DNA from: Mycocentrospora acerina
Lineage: Eukaryota > Ascomycota > Dothideomycetes > Pleosporales
Direction: 5' to 3'
Assembly (NCBI GenBank): GCA_022701365.1
Contig: JAKUHH010000068.1
Coordinates: 63,189 to 127,188, forward strand
DNA length: 64,000 nucleotides
The notes beneath the pieces were generated by a model. It saw only the letters and a program-made list of their open reading frames with translations, searched no databases and had not been told where the DNA came from. The position numbers were made by a program, and so were the translations under genes. Position 1 is the first letter of the stretch. Every line of letters starts with the position of its first letter. Below are positions 1 to 10,484 of the stretch, one piece after another.

Positions 1-260
1 TGTACGGAGAGCAACTTGTTCGTCTTGTGGAGGTGACCGGCGACGGTGGAGATGATTGTGCTTGTCTCAGCGGGTACACAAGTGCCATGGCCGCGCATCC
101 ATTGCGGATCCGTAGTGATGTGCTCGCCGGGTGTAACAATAGACTTGGTTTGCGATGTGGGAAGGTCGTCGTCAGACATGGACACGTCCGAGTCGTCGTC
201 GATTTGGGCATCGCGGCGCGGGGGCAGAGGGGCGCTGGGTGGAAGGATGGAGACGGGCAT
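1..260 (-). CDS. RRP4: Exosome subunit Rrp4, N-terminal part (cut by window edge)
   Basis: Partial gene on the minus strand. It starts at the ATG at 258-260 and runs off the left end of the window, so only about 86 residues are visible. The protein begins MPVSILPPSAPLPPRRDA, has an acidic stretch (DDDSDVSMSDDD), then VTPGEHITTDPQWMRGHGT and STVAGHLHKTNKLLSV. The 'VTPG..I....MRGHGT' block followed by 'VAG....NKLL' is the N-terminal domain of Rrp4, one of the S1/KH cap subunits of the RNA exosome, which processes and degrades RNA in nucleus and cytoplasm. The reading frame stays open to the window edge. It is divergent from the phospholipase-D-like gene at 587, with 326 bp between the two start codons as a shared promoter. 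Identification rests on the conserved N-terminal block; the S1 and KH domains lie outside the window. Confidence 0.85.
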   Translation of the reverse strand, partial: MPVSILPPSAPLPPRRDAQIDDDSDVSMSDDDLPTSQTKSIVTPGEHITTDPQWMRGHGTCVPAETSTIISTVAGHLHKTNKLLSV

Positions 261-586
261 TGTGGCGGGATGCGCCTCGTTGGGGCTGTCTTTTATGCGC
301 GAGTTCTCGAATCGGTAGGCTATTTGTTCCTGGTATGAGGCACGTTGTAGTAACGTGAGGTGGTATTGTAGCTGATGTTGGCCGTGTTATGTCGTTGGTC
401 TTGGAGCTTCGAAATTTTGGCGGAGCTTTGCGCTCCTAGCTTGACTAGTCCAAGGCGGCAAGCGTCCCGGCGCGTCAAGCTGCATCGAAACGCGACCATC
501 TTTCGACGTCATCCCATATCTTCTTTTCTGGAACCGCCATATCTCGACCTTTGTGTTTCTGCTGCTTAAATCCGATTAATCCAATA

Positions 587-2059
587 ATGCCACCATCTGC
601 TTCCTCACCTAGCCTCTCTCACTTCAATGAGCCATTCATCTCATCTCTCGACGCGGCCTCTCCTGCCAACGCCCAAGATGACCCAAACTACTACTCACGT
701 TACCCTCGCTCTCTCATCAGCACTTCCACTGTTGAAACATTCATGACCGGGACTGGATCGGCTGTCTATAACTCTCTCACCCCCCTTCTCGAGTCAACAA
801 ATCACGAACTCATCTTGGTGACGTGTTTCTGGGCGCGCTCATCCACTCTAGAGACATTGATCTCCATCTTGCGCAGGCTATCTGACAAAGCGATTCTTCG
901 CGGTACTGACAAGATTCGTGTGCGCCTATGCTTCTCCTCTTCATCACTTTTTCAAAAACTATTCCACAAGCAATCTGTAGCAGGTCAGACATATCCACCT
1001 TCGATATGGACCAAGAAGCTTGGATTACCTGACCCCTCTGAGCTGGGTGGTCTAGATCTAAGGATCAAATCAATCTTCATCTTACCCTTCAGCGTCATGC
1101 ATCCGAAATTTATGATTATTGACCGTAAGACGGTCATCCTGCCGTCCTGTAACATCAGCTGGGAAGAGTGGTTTGAGGGCGCAATCACAATGTCTGGGCC
1201 TGTAGTGGACCAGTTCCTCAAATTCTACTACATGTTCTGGCAGAGACAACATGACGTTCTTCCCTTGAAAGAAAATGCGGGGGAAGCTGAATCGAAACTA
1301 AAAATGGGCGAAACCGGGTCCACACAGAACTTGGGACATGGACACATGGTGGTCAATTTTGCTACATCACCCAGGACTCCAACAATTAAGAATGTATCCA
1401 CGGTGTTTCTCCCCAGCCCTCATCGGCGAAATCCGCGCTTCCAGCCCTTTACATCCTCAGAGCAGGTTCTCGCGCCACCAACCCCCTTGAACACCTTCCT
1501 CCTCAATCTCTTCGCAAAAGCAGAGAGGAGCATACGCATTCAGACACCAAACATCACCGCGCCACCCGTCTTGTCCGCCCTACACAAAGCACTCGCCCGA
1601 GGCATCAACGTACAAATCCTCACTTCCGAACGACTCATGATACTCGAACAACTCGTCACCGCCGGGACCACAACATCGCAATGCGTGAAAAAACTCATCA
1701 AACGCCATCGGAAACTCTTCTCGTCCCGCCCCCGCCCACCCACAGCAGACGAAGAAGCAGCAATCGTCACATCCCGCCCCGGACGACTCCAAATATCATA
1801 CTTTGAACCTCCGCACGGCCCCAAGGAAAGGGGCCACGAGGGCGACGAGCCCCAGCAAAGCCATCTCAAGCTGACTATCGTGGACGACGAGGCACTCGTC
1901 CTTGGATCCGGTAACCTCGATCGCGCAAGCTGGTTCACAAGCCAAGAACTGGGCGTTGCCTTTTTCCACAAGGACGTCGTCAAGAGCGTGGCAAGCGCAG
2001 TAGACGACGCAATGCAGACAAGATGCAAGTTGGTGTATGACAGCGGAGAGGGGCGGTGA
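587..2059 (+). CDS. Phospholipase D-fold (two HKD motifs) protein
   Basis: Single-exon gene, 490 residues from the ATG at 587; an in-frame ATG lies 36 bases upstream, but the later one fits the start of the low-complexity N terminus (MPPSASSPSLSH). Two HxKxxxxD motifs are visible: HPKFMIID near residue 172, followed by LPSCNISWEEWFEG, and HLKLTIVD near residue 426, followed by LGSGNLDRASWF. The paired HKD motifs with the downstream 'S.N....' segment define the phospholipase D superfamily, which uses a phosphohistidine intermediate on phosphodiester bonds. No PX, PH or C2 domain is seen and the protein is short, so it resembles the uncharacterised fungal PLD-like group rather than classical PLD1/Spo14. 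No signal peptide is evident. The substrate (lipid or nucleic acid) cannot be told from sequence. Confidence 0.85.
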   Translation: MPPSASSPSLSHFNEPFISSLDAASPANAQDDPNYYSRYPRSLISTSTVETFMTGTGSAVYNSLTPLLESTNHELILVTCFWARSSTLETLISILRRLSDKAILRGTDKIRVRLCFSSSSLFQKLFHKQSVAGQTYPPSIWTKKLGLPDPSELGGLDLRIKSIFILPFSVMHPKFMIIDRKTVILPSCNISWEEWFEGAITMSGPVVDQFLKFYYMFWQRQHDVLPLKENAGEAESKLKMGETGSTQNLGHGHMVVNFATSPRTPTIKNVSTVFLPSPHRRNPRFQPFTSSEQVLAPPTPLNTFLLNLFAKAERSIRIQTPNITAPPVLSALHKALARGINVQILTSERLMILEQLVTAGTTTSQCVKKLIKRHRKLFSSRPRPPTADEEAAIVTSRPGRLQISYFEPPHGPKERGHEGDEPQQSHLKLTIVDDEALVLGSGNLDRASWFTSQELGVAFFHKDVVKSVASAVDDAMQTRCKLVYDSGEGR

Positions 2060-2637
2060 TTCAATTCAAGGAATATTTCACATTGCGGATTTTTTTTAAA
2101 AGCATCCCGCCGCCCCTGCTAGCTACTCTTTGCAGCAGCGCCAGTTTCATGCCTCAGCAAGTGTAAAGATTCGGGCGTGTCTTTACCTAGGTGCTGTGTA
2201 CAGTGCTATGCGACTTTCCCCACTCTGATCCCAACAACGACTCGAAGTTGCGTTGAGAGATTCCTCGAGCACTGGTTGGAATCCCGCAGTTTCCAGGACG
2301 GAACAAAACCTCGCTGCGCTTGACTTACAATACCTGAAAAGCGGAGATGAGGCGGGTGTGACTAGAGGAAAGGAGCGAGGAAGGAGGTTGCAGATGGGAT
2401 CGTGTATGTTGACTAGCATGGAGCGGCTATGGGTTGGCTGTTCTGACGTTCCTGTGGTTCATTGGTGAAAACATCAAAGTGTCGATAGATATACCCCAAA
2501 CCATATTATATTGTACAAACCAACAAAAGTGATTCCACGGTTGATGTAATGTACGGTGTGTGTCTACCCACCAAGTCTATTGTATATCATATCCTATTTA
2601 CCCATTCCACGCATTCCCCCCCAACCCCCAACTACTC
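2060..2637. other. Intergenic, convergent 3' ends
   Basis: The gap between the stop of the PLD-like gene and the stop of HUT1 on the other strand. It holds the two 3' untranslated regions; no gene or repeat is recognised. Confidence 0.5.
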
Positions 2638-3953
2638 CTACTGCTTCTTCCCCGCCGCAGCCGCCGCCTTTGCCTGCATCTTCTTCTTCTTCTCGAGCCT
2701 GTTGAAAAAGGCCTCTGCGCCAACGCCGCCAAACACCAGCGCCACGCCGCCCCACTGCTTCGTCGTCACCGCGTGCCCAAACAGCACCACGCTCGTCAGC
2801 ATGGTCAGCATCTTCCGCGTGACTGTCACCGTCACGAGGAGAAGCGAGCTAAAGTGCGCGAGGGTGTGGAAGATGAAGACCTGGCCGACCGCGCCGCAAG
2901 CCGCGAATCCAAGCACGTCCCAGCCTACGCTTGGGTACGCGGTGACGAACGCAATGGCATCCTTGAGCTCGCCGTTTCCAGAGGACGACAGGCCTACCCA
3001 CTCGCCAATGGGCGTGCCGGCGATGAAGGGAGAGACGAGGAGATACGTGACTGTCAGCGCGGTGCTCATAATGTTCTGCGCGCACATCATCTGCGGGCCC
3101 GTGAAGCCCTTGAACTTTGTGAAGATCTGGTCCTGGATCGTGTTTGTCAGGCCATCGAAGAGCAGGTTGACGCCCAGCAGGAAGAGACCCAGTGTCTTGG
3201 ACGCGTCCACGTTGAGTCCCTTCTTCGCTGCCTTTTTCGCCGTCGAGGGATTGTACAGCGTGAAGACGGCAACGCCCAGCGTCACGCAGCCAACGACCAT
3301 GTACTTGTAGAACGGGTAGCGCTTCTGGAAAATGGTAATGTGGAGGAACATGACTGGCAGCAGTTTGCAGCTCTTTGCCAGGATGAACGTGACGTAGTCA
3401 ATGTGCTTGAGACTGGCGTATCCAAACGGCGAGGCAAGACTGCTCGTCACGGAGATGAGGAAGACCTGGAAGACGATTTGCCTAAAGGGGAAGATGGCCG
3501 GGACTTTGCGCGCGCCCGTCTTGGGGTCGCGGGGCGCCGAGGAGAAAAGGTACATGTAGCCCGTGATGGCCGCAAAGCTAGACTGAACCGTGTTGAGCGC
3601 AACGGGGTAGACCCAACGCGCGTTGGCAGGACCATGAGTAGTCGTCGTGAGGCGCTCCTGTAGATATCCCCAGCCCAAACTACAAACAACCCCGTTAGTT
3701 CAGACACTCCTCAAAGAAAACAATCCTCGCCAACCTACAAGTTTGCATAGATTCCAAGCACGCAGATGGCCAGCATCATCAACCCTGCCTCCTTCTGCTC
3801 CTGCGGGTCCCTTGCATGAAGCTCTGCCTGCTTCTCCAGCTGCTCCTCAATCGAATGAACAACACCATCTATCTGGTGCGCTATCCCATTGGCCTGCTTA
3901 CGCGTCTCCGACACCGCGCGCTTGCCCGGAGTCTTGGACTTTGAACGCGCCAT
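2638..3953 (-). CDS. HUT1: UDP-galactose/nucleotide-sugar transporter Hut1 (SLC35B family)
   Basis: Two exons on the minus strand: 3953-3739 and 3679-2638, with a 59-bp intron (donor GTAGGT, acceptor TTTGTAG). The product is 418 residues. The N-terminal exon ends ...LAICVLGIYAN and joins FLGWGYLQERLTT, which rebuilds the first transmembrane segment and the 'GIY..F..WG.LQE' signature of Hut1/SLC35B1. Further hydrophobic segments run through the second exon (for example FILAKSCKLLPVMFLH and TLGLFLLGVNLLFDG), as expected for a ten-helix drug/metabolite-transporter fold. Family members sit in the ER membrane and exchange nucleotide sugars or ATP for ER folding and glycosylation. The C terminus is lysine-rich (KKKKMQAKAAAAAGKKQ), but a strict KKxx retrieval signal is not met. 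Without exon 1 the protein would lack its start, so the spliced model is preferred. Confidence 0.9.
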
Positions 3954-4814
3954 AGCAGTTCCTCAGTCACTCACTCAATCACCGATAGTAGTAGTAGAAG
4001 TAGTAGCGGACGACAACGATGATATAAACTCAAGAGAAGCGCGCCAAACCCAAGCAGGAAAAACCCTTGGGGAAGAAAACCACAGTACGATGAACAGATC
4101 TAAAAGAAGAAAAAAAGCTCACAGGTCCCCCAAAAGCGATTAAAGGAGAGACAAAGGCGCGCGTTGGGGGAAATAAACACAAAAAAAGGAAATGTCAAAG
4201 GTGGCATCAATGGGTTCCTTTCCCACGCCGCCCGGACGGAGCTAAGCACGGAGAACGCTAAGAAGCTTTTAATCTAAATCCAGAATGCAAAGCACCTACC
4301 CTACCTACCTTCTCAGCATGGATCAGCTTCAGCCTCAAGGGTTCGGAATTCGGAACGTTCCGAGAGGAGGCGGGGGGGCGTCACACTATGGCTTTTTTTT
4401 AATTGGTAAATTTGCAGAGCGACCGTCCACAGAGTTTGGGAGACGATGTTTTGGGAGAGGCTACGGGGGTGTAGAGTGCGGCAAGAGAAAGAAAAAAAAA
4501 GGAGAAGTTGAGTGAATCAAATATGATGATGATGATGATAGTGATGATGCTACTCTATTCGTAGTTTCTCGATAGCTCCCCAGCTCCCGCGCTGGAAATG
4601 CTCATGTATGTAATCGTGATATATCGTGATCCTTCCCGTCTCCTTCCCCTCCTCTCCCCGCCAAAAAAAAAGATGTACCCACCCCAGAATGCTAAACGCC
4701 AAACCCATGCGAAAAAAAAAACTAAACTCCTCCTCAGACGCGAGAGAAAAAAGTGATGCGCGTCAACAAACGTGCTCCATGCGAAAAAGAAAAGAAGGTT
4801 GAATCTCCCCCCCG
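3954..4814. other. Intergenic upstream of HUT1
   Basis: Holds the HUT1 promoter and the 3' end of the next minus-strand gene. Short ATG/GAT repeats occur near 4520-4550 and A-tracts near 4490 and 4660-4715. No gene is supported. Confidence 0.5.
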
Positions 4815-5513
4815 TCACGCCTCACCCCTCACAATCCTCGCAACCGCGCTCTTGACAAGTACCCACATGGGCCCAGCATTAACCTCCTTCTTCGCGTTGC
4901 CTCTCCCCGCCGCCTCGCCAGCCTCCTCCAAAAGCCCACACTTCCTCTTCCATGCGTCCTTCCACCCCCGCTCCGTACTCTGCTGCTGCACCTTGAGCAG
5001 CTGGCCCGCGCCCCGTCTCCCCTGCTGCTTGTACCCGCGCATAAAGCACTCCCACTCCGGGCGCTCCTTGACGAAAATCACCACCCCGTTGCCTGCGTCA
5101 ATGGGCTGCGAGTTGCTCAGGATGCGTGCCTCCCATGCGCTGCCCATTTGCTGAAACGTCCATGTGGATGTGTGCAGCACAAAGTAGCGCTTGCGCTTCC
5201 CAAAGCGGGATGCCGCGTTGCTGCTTGGGGTGATCCACCGTTCGGCACGGGCCCAGATGCCGTCTGCTAGCGCTTCATGGAGGAGCGTCGAGGGCACGTA
5301 ATTGCGGCAGGTGAGGAGAAGCTTGTTGCGGAGAAGGGTCAAGTTGATGTCTGGGTGCGCGGTGGGCACTTGTGGTGTGTAGGATAGAAGTGGTTTGCCA
5401 ATACGGGTTGAGCGGGGCGTGGGTTTGGAAACGCGTCCGGATATGACACTTCGTCCTGTGAGGGGGATAGTGAACTGGTGGGGGGTGATTGTTTGTGTTT
5501 CGACGGGAGCCAT
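4815..5513 (-). CDS. Hypothetical basic protein, 232 residues
   Basis: Single open frame of 232 residues, ATG at 5511-5513. I do not recognise a domain. The N-terminal 45 residues are rich in Thr/Pro/Ser/Arg (…GRSVISGRVSKPTPRSTR). A middle segment (LLRNKLLLTCRNYVPSTLLHEAL, then YFVLHTSTWTFQQMGSAWEAR) looks like a folded alpha/beta core. The C-terminal third is strongly basic and probably helical. There is no signal peptide and no membrane segment. The balanced amino-acid composition and the well-filled frame argue for a real gene, and the alternative frames here are poorer. It could be a nuclear or mitochondrial fungal-specific protein, but nothing in the sequence fixes this. Confidence 0.6.
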   Translation of the reverse strand: MAPVETQTITPHQFTIPLTGRSVISGRVSKPTPRSTRIGKPLLSYTPQVPTAHPDINLTLLRNKLLLTCRNYVPSTLLHEALADGIWARAERWITPSSNAASRFGKRKRYFVLHTSTWTFQQMGSAWEARILSNSQPIDAGNGVVIFVKERPEWECFMRGYKQQGRRGAGQLLKVQQQSTERGWKDAWKRKCGLLEEAGEAAGRGNAKKEVNAGPMWVLVKSAVARIVRGEA

Positions 5514-6531
5514 GGTAAAAGGTGGTTGCCGTGTGTAATGAGTCTTGAATGTGATGAGGACTCAAGTGCTATGTCGTATCTTTATGGGAACAGTCCAGGT
5601 TCCTTTCGTGTACAGCGTCCAGTCGTAAAAAAGTGTCAAGGGTAAGGAGGGGAACAAAGTAACAGAGTAAACGAAAGTGCGGTCAAAGGTCTTTTAACCA
5701 AGAGCACCAGTCGCCTCAAAGAGGCATAGCCCGAAAGATTCCAGCTCGGAAATCAGTCGGCGGGAGAATTGTTCTCGTATCCTTGGACTACCTACCCTGG
5801 CGGTGTGGCGGTCATCTGGAAGGATAAGCGAGAAGATTGCCGTTGCCGAACTCCACCGCAGCCTCTCACAACGCGTTGGTTTGCAGCTTCATCAACTTCC
5901 TGTGGGTTCTGCAAAGCCTGACATGGACCTGCGTTAGACGTCACGTTCAGTAAGAAACTGGCCACATTGATTCTTCATTCCATGCCAAAGATAGTAGAGC
6001 ATATGGAATGCCATGTCATTTTTGTGATTATATTTGGGGAGGATTGGCCAGCAAGGACCACATACAAGATCGAGGTAGGATGAGTAGAAGCAAGGGGGTT
6101 GGAGGATCGGATCGTGAGAGAGTTACAAGTAGTGTGTGGTGACGACGAGAATGACGCTCGCTCTTCCTTCCGCTTCTCCGCTTCTTCCAACGATCCTCAA
6201 GTCAAACAGAAAACGGACCAGCACATTTGCCTCGACACAAATCGTCGCAAGCAAACAAGCTAGTCGGATATCAAAAGCCATAAGTCATGACATTCATAGG
6301 CGCCCATTCAGCACCAGCGTCTCTCGACATTAAGTATACTCATGAGTAAGGAAAAGAAATATCACCTGAACATCCGTGGTATCCATCGCATATCAGAAAC
6401 AAATGAAGCAATCCTTGCTTTTGATATCAACCTTGGTGAGCGCCCAGGACCCATGCAAAGCTTGTGGCGGTGGGACAACATCCAGACAATGCTGGCGGAG
6501 CCTATAAACGGCCACAAGTACGTGGGTACAC
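5514..6531. other. Intergenic, no gene seen
   Basis: About 1 kb between two minus-strand genes. It contains the promoter of the 232-residue hypothetical and the 3' UTR of the KH gene. Short open frames here lack codon structure or a recognisable family, and I see no tRNA or repeat. Confidence 0.4.
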
Positions 6532-7700
6532 TCAGTCCTGAGCCTGGCTGCGTCGCATCTTCTCCGCCTCCAGGTTTTCGTACAGTAGGTACAAGGCCTT
6601 TTCGTTAGCGGCGGCGCTTCCGGTAATGGTGAACATGCGCTCGCCCGTGTCGTCGTGGGGTGCCTTTGCAATCGAGATGCGTGCGCCAGAGGTCTTGCGA
6701 ATATCGCTGATCTTGCTGCCACCGCGGCCAATGATGCATCCGACCATGTCCGAGGGAATGCTAATGTTCTGCGTCTGCATCTCCTCTCCATCTTCCGTGT
6801 GCGTGGGGGGCGGGGGTCGAGTAGCAGCGTCGGAGCCCGAGCGACGAGAGTGGGTAGGAGGCGCGTCACTAAAGTCAGCGCCGTGGCCAGTGCGGTTGTA
6901 CGAACGGCCTCCACCAAGACCAGCAGCGGCGCCGTTGGACAAAGGACCAGGGCCAGCACCAGGCTGAACCCTAACAGCGGGATTGTAGAGAACGGTACCG
7001 TAGCCGCGCTCAGAGTCGTCAATCAAGCACTTGCCAATCTCCCAAAGGGCCTTCTCGATGCTTGACGGGGAGCCTTGGACTTCGACGATGCGCTCGGTGG
7101 ACTGAGGAAGCATCTCCTTCTGGGCGACCATACGGACTCCGGAAGCATCTTGGATCTGCTTGATCTTCAAGCCCTGGCGCCCAATAATGGTACCCATCTG
7201 ATTGTGCGAGATGAGAAGACGGATGGCTGTGCATGTTAGCAATGCGTCTTCAACATGTGCAGCAACGCGCAATTGGCGTAACGGCTGTGCGCGATAGGGG
7301 AGTACGAACGATGAGTGCCGTCGCTGCGAACAAGGCCGCCCATTCCCATGGCGGGCGCACCCTCGAGCAGACCCTTGGCGACCAAGCCATATGCCTTGGA
7401 GATGCCAGACAGGCTGCCAGTGACTGAGAGCACACGGTCATGAACGCCTTGAACAACCTTGCTGACACCGGCGCGCACACCAGTCTCGTCGCGCAGGTCA
7501 GCGACGTTCTTGCCGGCCTTGCCTATGATGACACCAGCCTCCTTGGACGAGACGATGGCGCGGAGCGTGAGTTGCGACTCGGCGTACTCTTGCTCTGTGC
7601 GCGGGGCAACATCGCCCTCGCCATCAACATTTAGGCGGTCGAGTTGGTCGGCGACGCGGCTAGCGTCCTGGCCGGTTTGCTGAGGCTCCTCTGAGGACAT
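6532..7700 (-). CDS. Three-KH-domain RNA-binding protein (PCBP/Hek2/Rnc1 type)
   Basis: Two exons on the minus strand, 7700-7310 and 7226-6532, giving 361 residues. The 83-bp intron has the unusual donor GTTCGT; it is the only nearby GT that keeps the frame with the acceptor GCACAG. Three KH cores with the GxxG loop are clear: VIIGKAGKNVADLRDETGV, TIIGRQGLKIKQIQDASGV and CIIGRGGSKISDIRKTSGA. KH1 and KH2 are close together, and KH3 follows a Gly/Ser/Pro-rich linker (NGAAAGLGGGRSYN). This is the poly(C)-binding layout of yeast Hek2 and Pbp2 and fission yeast Rnc1, cytoplasmic or nuclear regulators of mRNA stability, localisation and telomere-related transcripts. The start MSSEEPQQTG is preceded by a likely 5' UTR intron. 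Assignment to one of these orthologues is not possible by eye. Confidence 0.88.
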
Positions 7701-7724
7701 GTTGTAGGAATGGCCTGGAAGGGG

Positions 7725-7783
7725 CTGCAGTTGGTGTTAGTGACGTAGGCCTTGTGGATTGCGCGTCAAGTCGCGCTACTTAC
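7725..7783 (-). other. Probable 5' UTR intron of the KH gene
   Basis: On the minus strand the sequence reads CTCCT|GTAAGT... with a CACTAAC branch-like site and ...AACTGCAG|CCCC, 59 bp long, ending 24 bases before the ATG. A canonical donor, branch site and acceptor at normal spacing make a leader intron likely. No transcript evidence is available. Confidence 0.5.
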
Positions 7784-8575
7784 AGGAGTGGTCGTGGAGG
7801 GGGCGGAAAGGAAGTGAGGAGCGGAGAGGGGGAAGGGTGGTGGAGGGCAGGGCTTGGGCTTGGAGGGTGTCGCGTCAATGTTTGCTTGGTGAGGTGCAAT
7901 CGAGTTGGGGCTACGTACAGAAGTGGCGGGGGAGGTGGTCGGTGCGGGCGGAATGAACCGAGAGACGGAGGTAGAGACTAAGGTGCGGGCGGGGAGAGGG
8001 AGGAGGAGAGGGAGAGGGAGAGGGAGAAGAAGAGAGAAGAAGAAGATGGAGGATGCGCGGAGGAGGGGGTGTGTCGGCGGGAGCGGAGGCAAACAATCGA
8101 CAAGCAGAGAGACGAGGTGAGGTGACAAAGTTGCTGCAGCCGTTGGAAGCGGGAATATATTCTCTGGTTGGGTAGCTTTTAGCGAGGCTAGCCTGGAAGC
8201 ACGTACTACTATGTATGGATGTGGACGTGGAAGTGGCAAGAGCAGGAGGAAGTCTGGAGCAGTCGACATTGGCTCGCCTCGAGCGGAAGCAGCGACTGCC
8301 AAAGCAGCTGCTCTGCCCGGCCGCTGTCACCGTCACTGCCGTCAAACGTTGTGAGCCGCTCTGCCACTCGCGTCTGCCCCGCATTTCCCTGTGCTCTGCA
8401 CACGCACTCCCATCCAGACGCCTTGTATACGCTTCAACGCCATCCAATGCACCTCCCATGACTTGCCACTCCCTCCTATCCCCTCCCATGACTTGCCATT
8501 CCCTCCTATCCCCTCTCATGATTTCCTATCCCCTCCCATGATTTCCCATCCCCTCCCTTCCCTTCCCTTCCCAAC
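7784..8575. other. Purine/pyrimidine-skewed leader and intergenic region
   Basis: The stretch upstream of the KH gene shows strong strand asymmetry: long GGA/GAGG runs on the plus strand near 7780-8120. This is typical of CT-rich promoters or leaders of highly expressed fungal genes on the minus strand. A tandem repeat lies at its end (see 8452-8551). No gene is supported. Confidence 0.4.
8452..8551. repeat. Short tandem repeat, CCTCCCATGA units
   Basis: Two near-identical 30-bp units (8452-8481 and 8482-8511, one C/T difference) are followed by two shortened 20-bp units (8512-8531, 8532-8551), all beginning CCTC(C/T)CATGA. It lies just beyond the stop codon of the alcohol dehydrogenase gene and probably in its 3' UTR. 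Confidence 0.8.
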
Positions 8576-9824
8576 CTACTTCTGAGCCTCGAAAATCACC
8601 TTCTGCACCTTCATCTTATCAAACACATCGTATCCCTCGACAGCATCGCTCAGCGGCATGATCTTGTCGGCCATGAATCTGCAAGCATCAGCGACATTCC
8701 ACCCAAGACAAAACCCACCACGCCCCACTCACCCAAGCTTATCCTGATGCCTCTCCAAGCTCTCCAGCGCCTCTTGGAAGATGCTCCTGACAGGACACCT
8801 GCCCATCTGCAGCCTCACATTCTTGCCATACGCCTCACTCCCTGTCCACGGAATCTCCCCATTGTGCACACCCACGCTTGAAATCACTCCCCAGGGCCTC
8901 AACAGCTCGAATCCCATGCGCAGCGCAGGAGCCAAGCCAACAACCTCAATCACTGCGTCTGCTCCCCGCCCATCCGTTAGCTCCTTGACGCGCTTGTTCA
9001 GGCCCTCGCGGTCCGTCTGAAAGTTCCACGGCTCGGCGCCGAGGGCCTTTGCAAGCTCGAGACGCGAGGGCACCGAGTCAACGGCAATGATGTGCTTGGG
9101 CTTGTAATCCGTAATGTTGCACAGCGCGCAGAGCGCAACAGGGCCACATCCAATCAAGACAACAACGGCGTCCTTGATCTCCTCGGGCGTAAAGTGCTTG
9201 AACGCATTCTTGGCTGCAAACATGCCCGTGGGGAAGATATCCGCCATCAGGACCAGTGCCTCGCTCTTGATGCCCGCCGGTGCCTTGACAGCCGTGGAAT
9301 CCGCATTCGGCACGCGAACATACTCTGCCTGCGCGCCGTCGAGGCCCACGCTGCCAAACAGCTGCGACTTGACGCAGCGCGAGGAGAAGCCGTGCGTGCA
9401 GTAAAAGCACTCGCCGCATGATGTCGTAAACGGCGAGACGATCAGATCCCCTACCTTGAGCGTCTTGACCGCCGACCCTGCTTCGTGCACATATCCCGTG
9501 AACTCGTGGCCCATGATGAAATCAGTGCCCGATGGCTGGTGGCCACGGAAGACGTGTAGCTCACTAGAATTCAAAACGTCAGACGGATGGGAAATGTTGG
9601 CCAGAAAACCGGATAATGGGTCGCGTACCTGCCACATAGTGCCGTCTAACACGATGAGATTTATTTTAGTCAATGTCGTGAGATGGCATGGGGATGTGGC
9701 GTGTTACCTTGTCGACCTTGACAATGACATCGGTAGCGTCTTTGATTGTGGGAATCGGCCTCTCTTCGATGACCACTTTTCCCGGGCCTTTGAAGACGAC
9801 GGATTTCATCGTCTCCTTTGACAT
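8576..9824 (-). CDS. Zinc-dependent alcohol dehydrogenase (MDR family), with a 17-nt exon
   Basis: Four exons on the minus strand: 9824-9708, 9645-9629 (17 nt), 9563-8733 and 8678-8576, giving 355 residues; introns are 62, 65 and 54 bp with GT..AG ends. The tiny exon encodes TALCG plus part of the next Ser, so the join reads VDK-TALCGSELHVFRGHQ. This restores the catalytic-zinc cysteine (residue 43). Other motifs: GHEFTGYV, the structural-zinc set CGECFYCTHGFSSRC, and the Rossmann fold VVVLIGCGPVAL followed by IIAVDSVPSRLELAK. These define a medium-chain zinc dehydrogenase using NAD(P), probably cytosolic. The substrate is not evident; the family includes alcohol, sorbitol and aldehyde enzymes. 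Skipping the small exon would put TGA directly after residue 39. Confidence 0.9.
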
Positions 9825-10484
9825 GATTGTAACTTTCTTTATGTATGTATGGATGGATGTTGGTAGGTGGGTAGGTAGGGAGGTAGTTGGGAAGAATGGT
9901 TGCACACACACACACTAGGCAAAAGTGAAGAATGCAAGCAAGGTATGATGACTGAAGGTAAGCAGGCAAGGGAGAAATTCAAGAGAAACCAAGTGGATCG
10001 TCGCCCCAAGTAGTCTTATATATATATGCCCCTAAGAAAAAAAATTGTGACGATACGAGCTTGGGATAGCTAATGGCATGAGCTGGTGTGCCTCTTAGGA
10101 TGGAGGGGAGCTCCACCCCGCCGAGGTTGGCACGACTGCGGGGTAGGTGCGGGTGCATATCCAACGGGTTCGATTGCGAAGACGGAGGGAGGGAGGTTCA
10201 AGCAGCTTAGCTTGATTCTACTATTACTGGTAAACATGGCTGAGAAGTGTGTGTCCTAGACGGGGACGTGTGCAAAGGCTGTAGGTAGATGAATAGATAG
10301 GTAGACGAATAGAATCACACACGAGAGCAAATACAAGCCTGTTTGCCCTGCCCAAAACGCCATTATAGCCATACTCCGTAAAATCAGACTGTCCATTCCC
10401 AATACACCCGCAAATGCGTCAATCAAAGATTCGTTGCTCGTCAGTGCTGTGCCATGGCCGAACCATCCGCGCCTGCTTGCTGCA
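9825..10484. other. Intergenic with simple repeats
   Basis: Promoter of the dehydrogenase gene and 3' side of the Yippee gene. It contains TATG/GGATG and GGTA runs (about 9840-9890), an AC run near 9903 and a TA run near 10016. No gene is seen. Confidence 0.5.

Noticed and set aside
2560..3663. Plus-strand 367-codon frame opposite HUT1
   Set aside because: Charged shadow of the transporter, which has clear membrane segments and family motifs on the minus strand.
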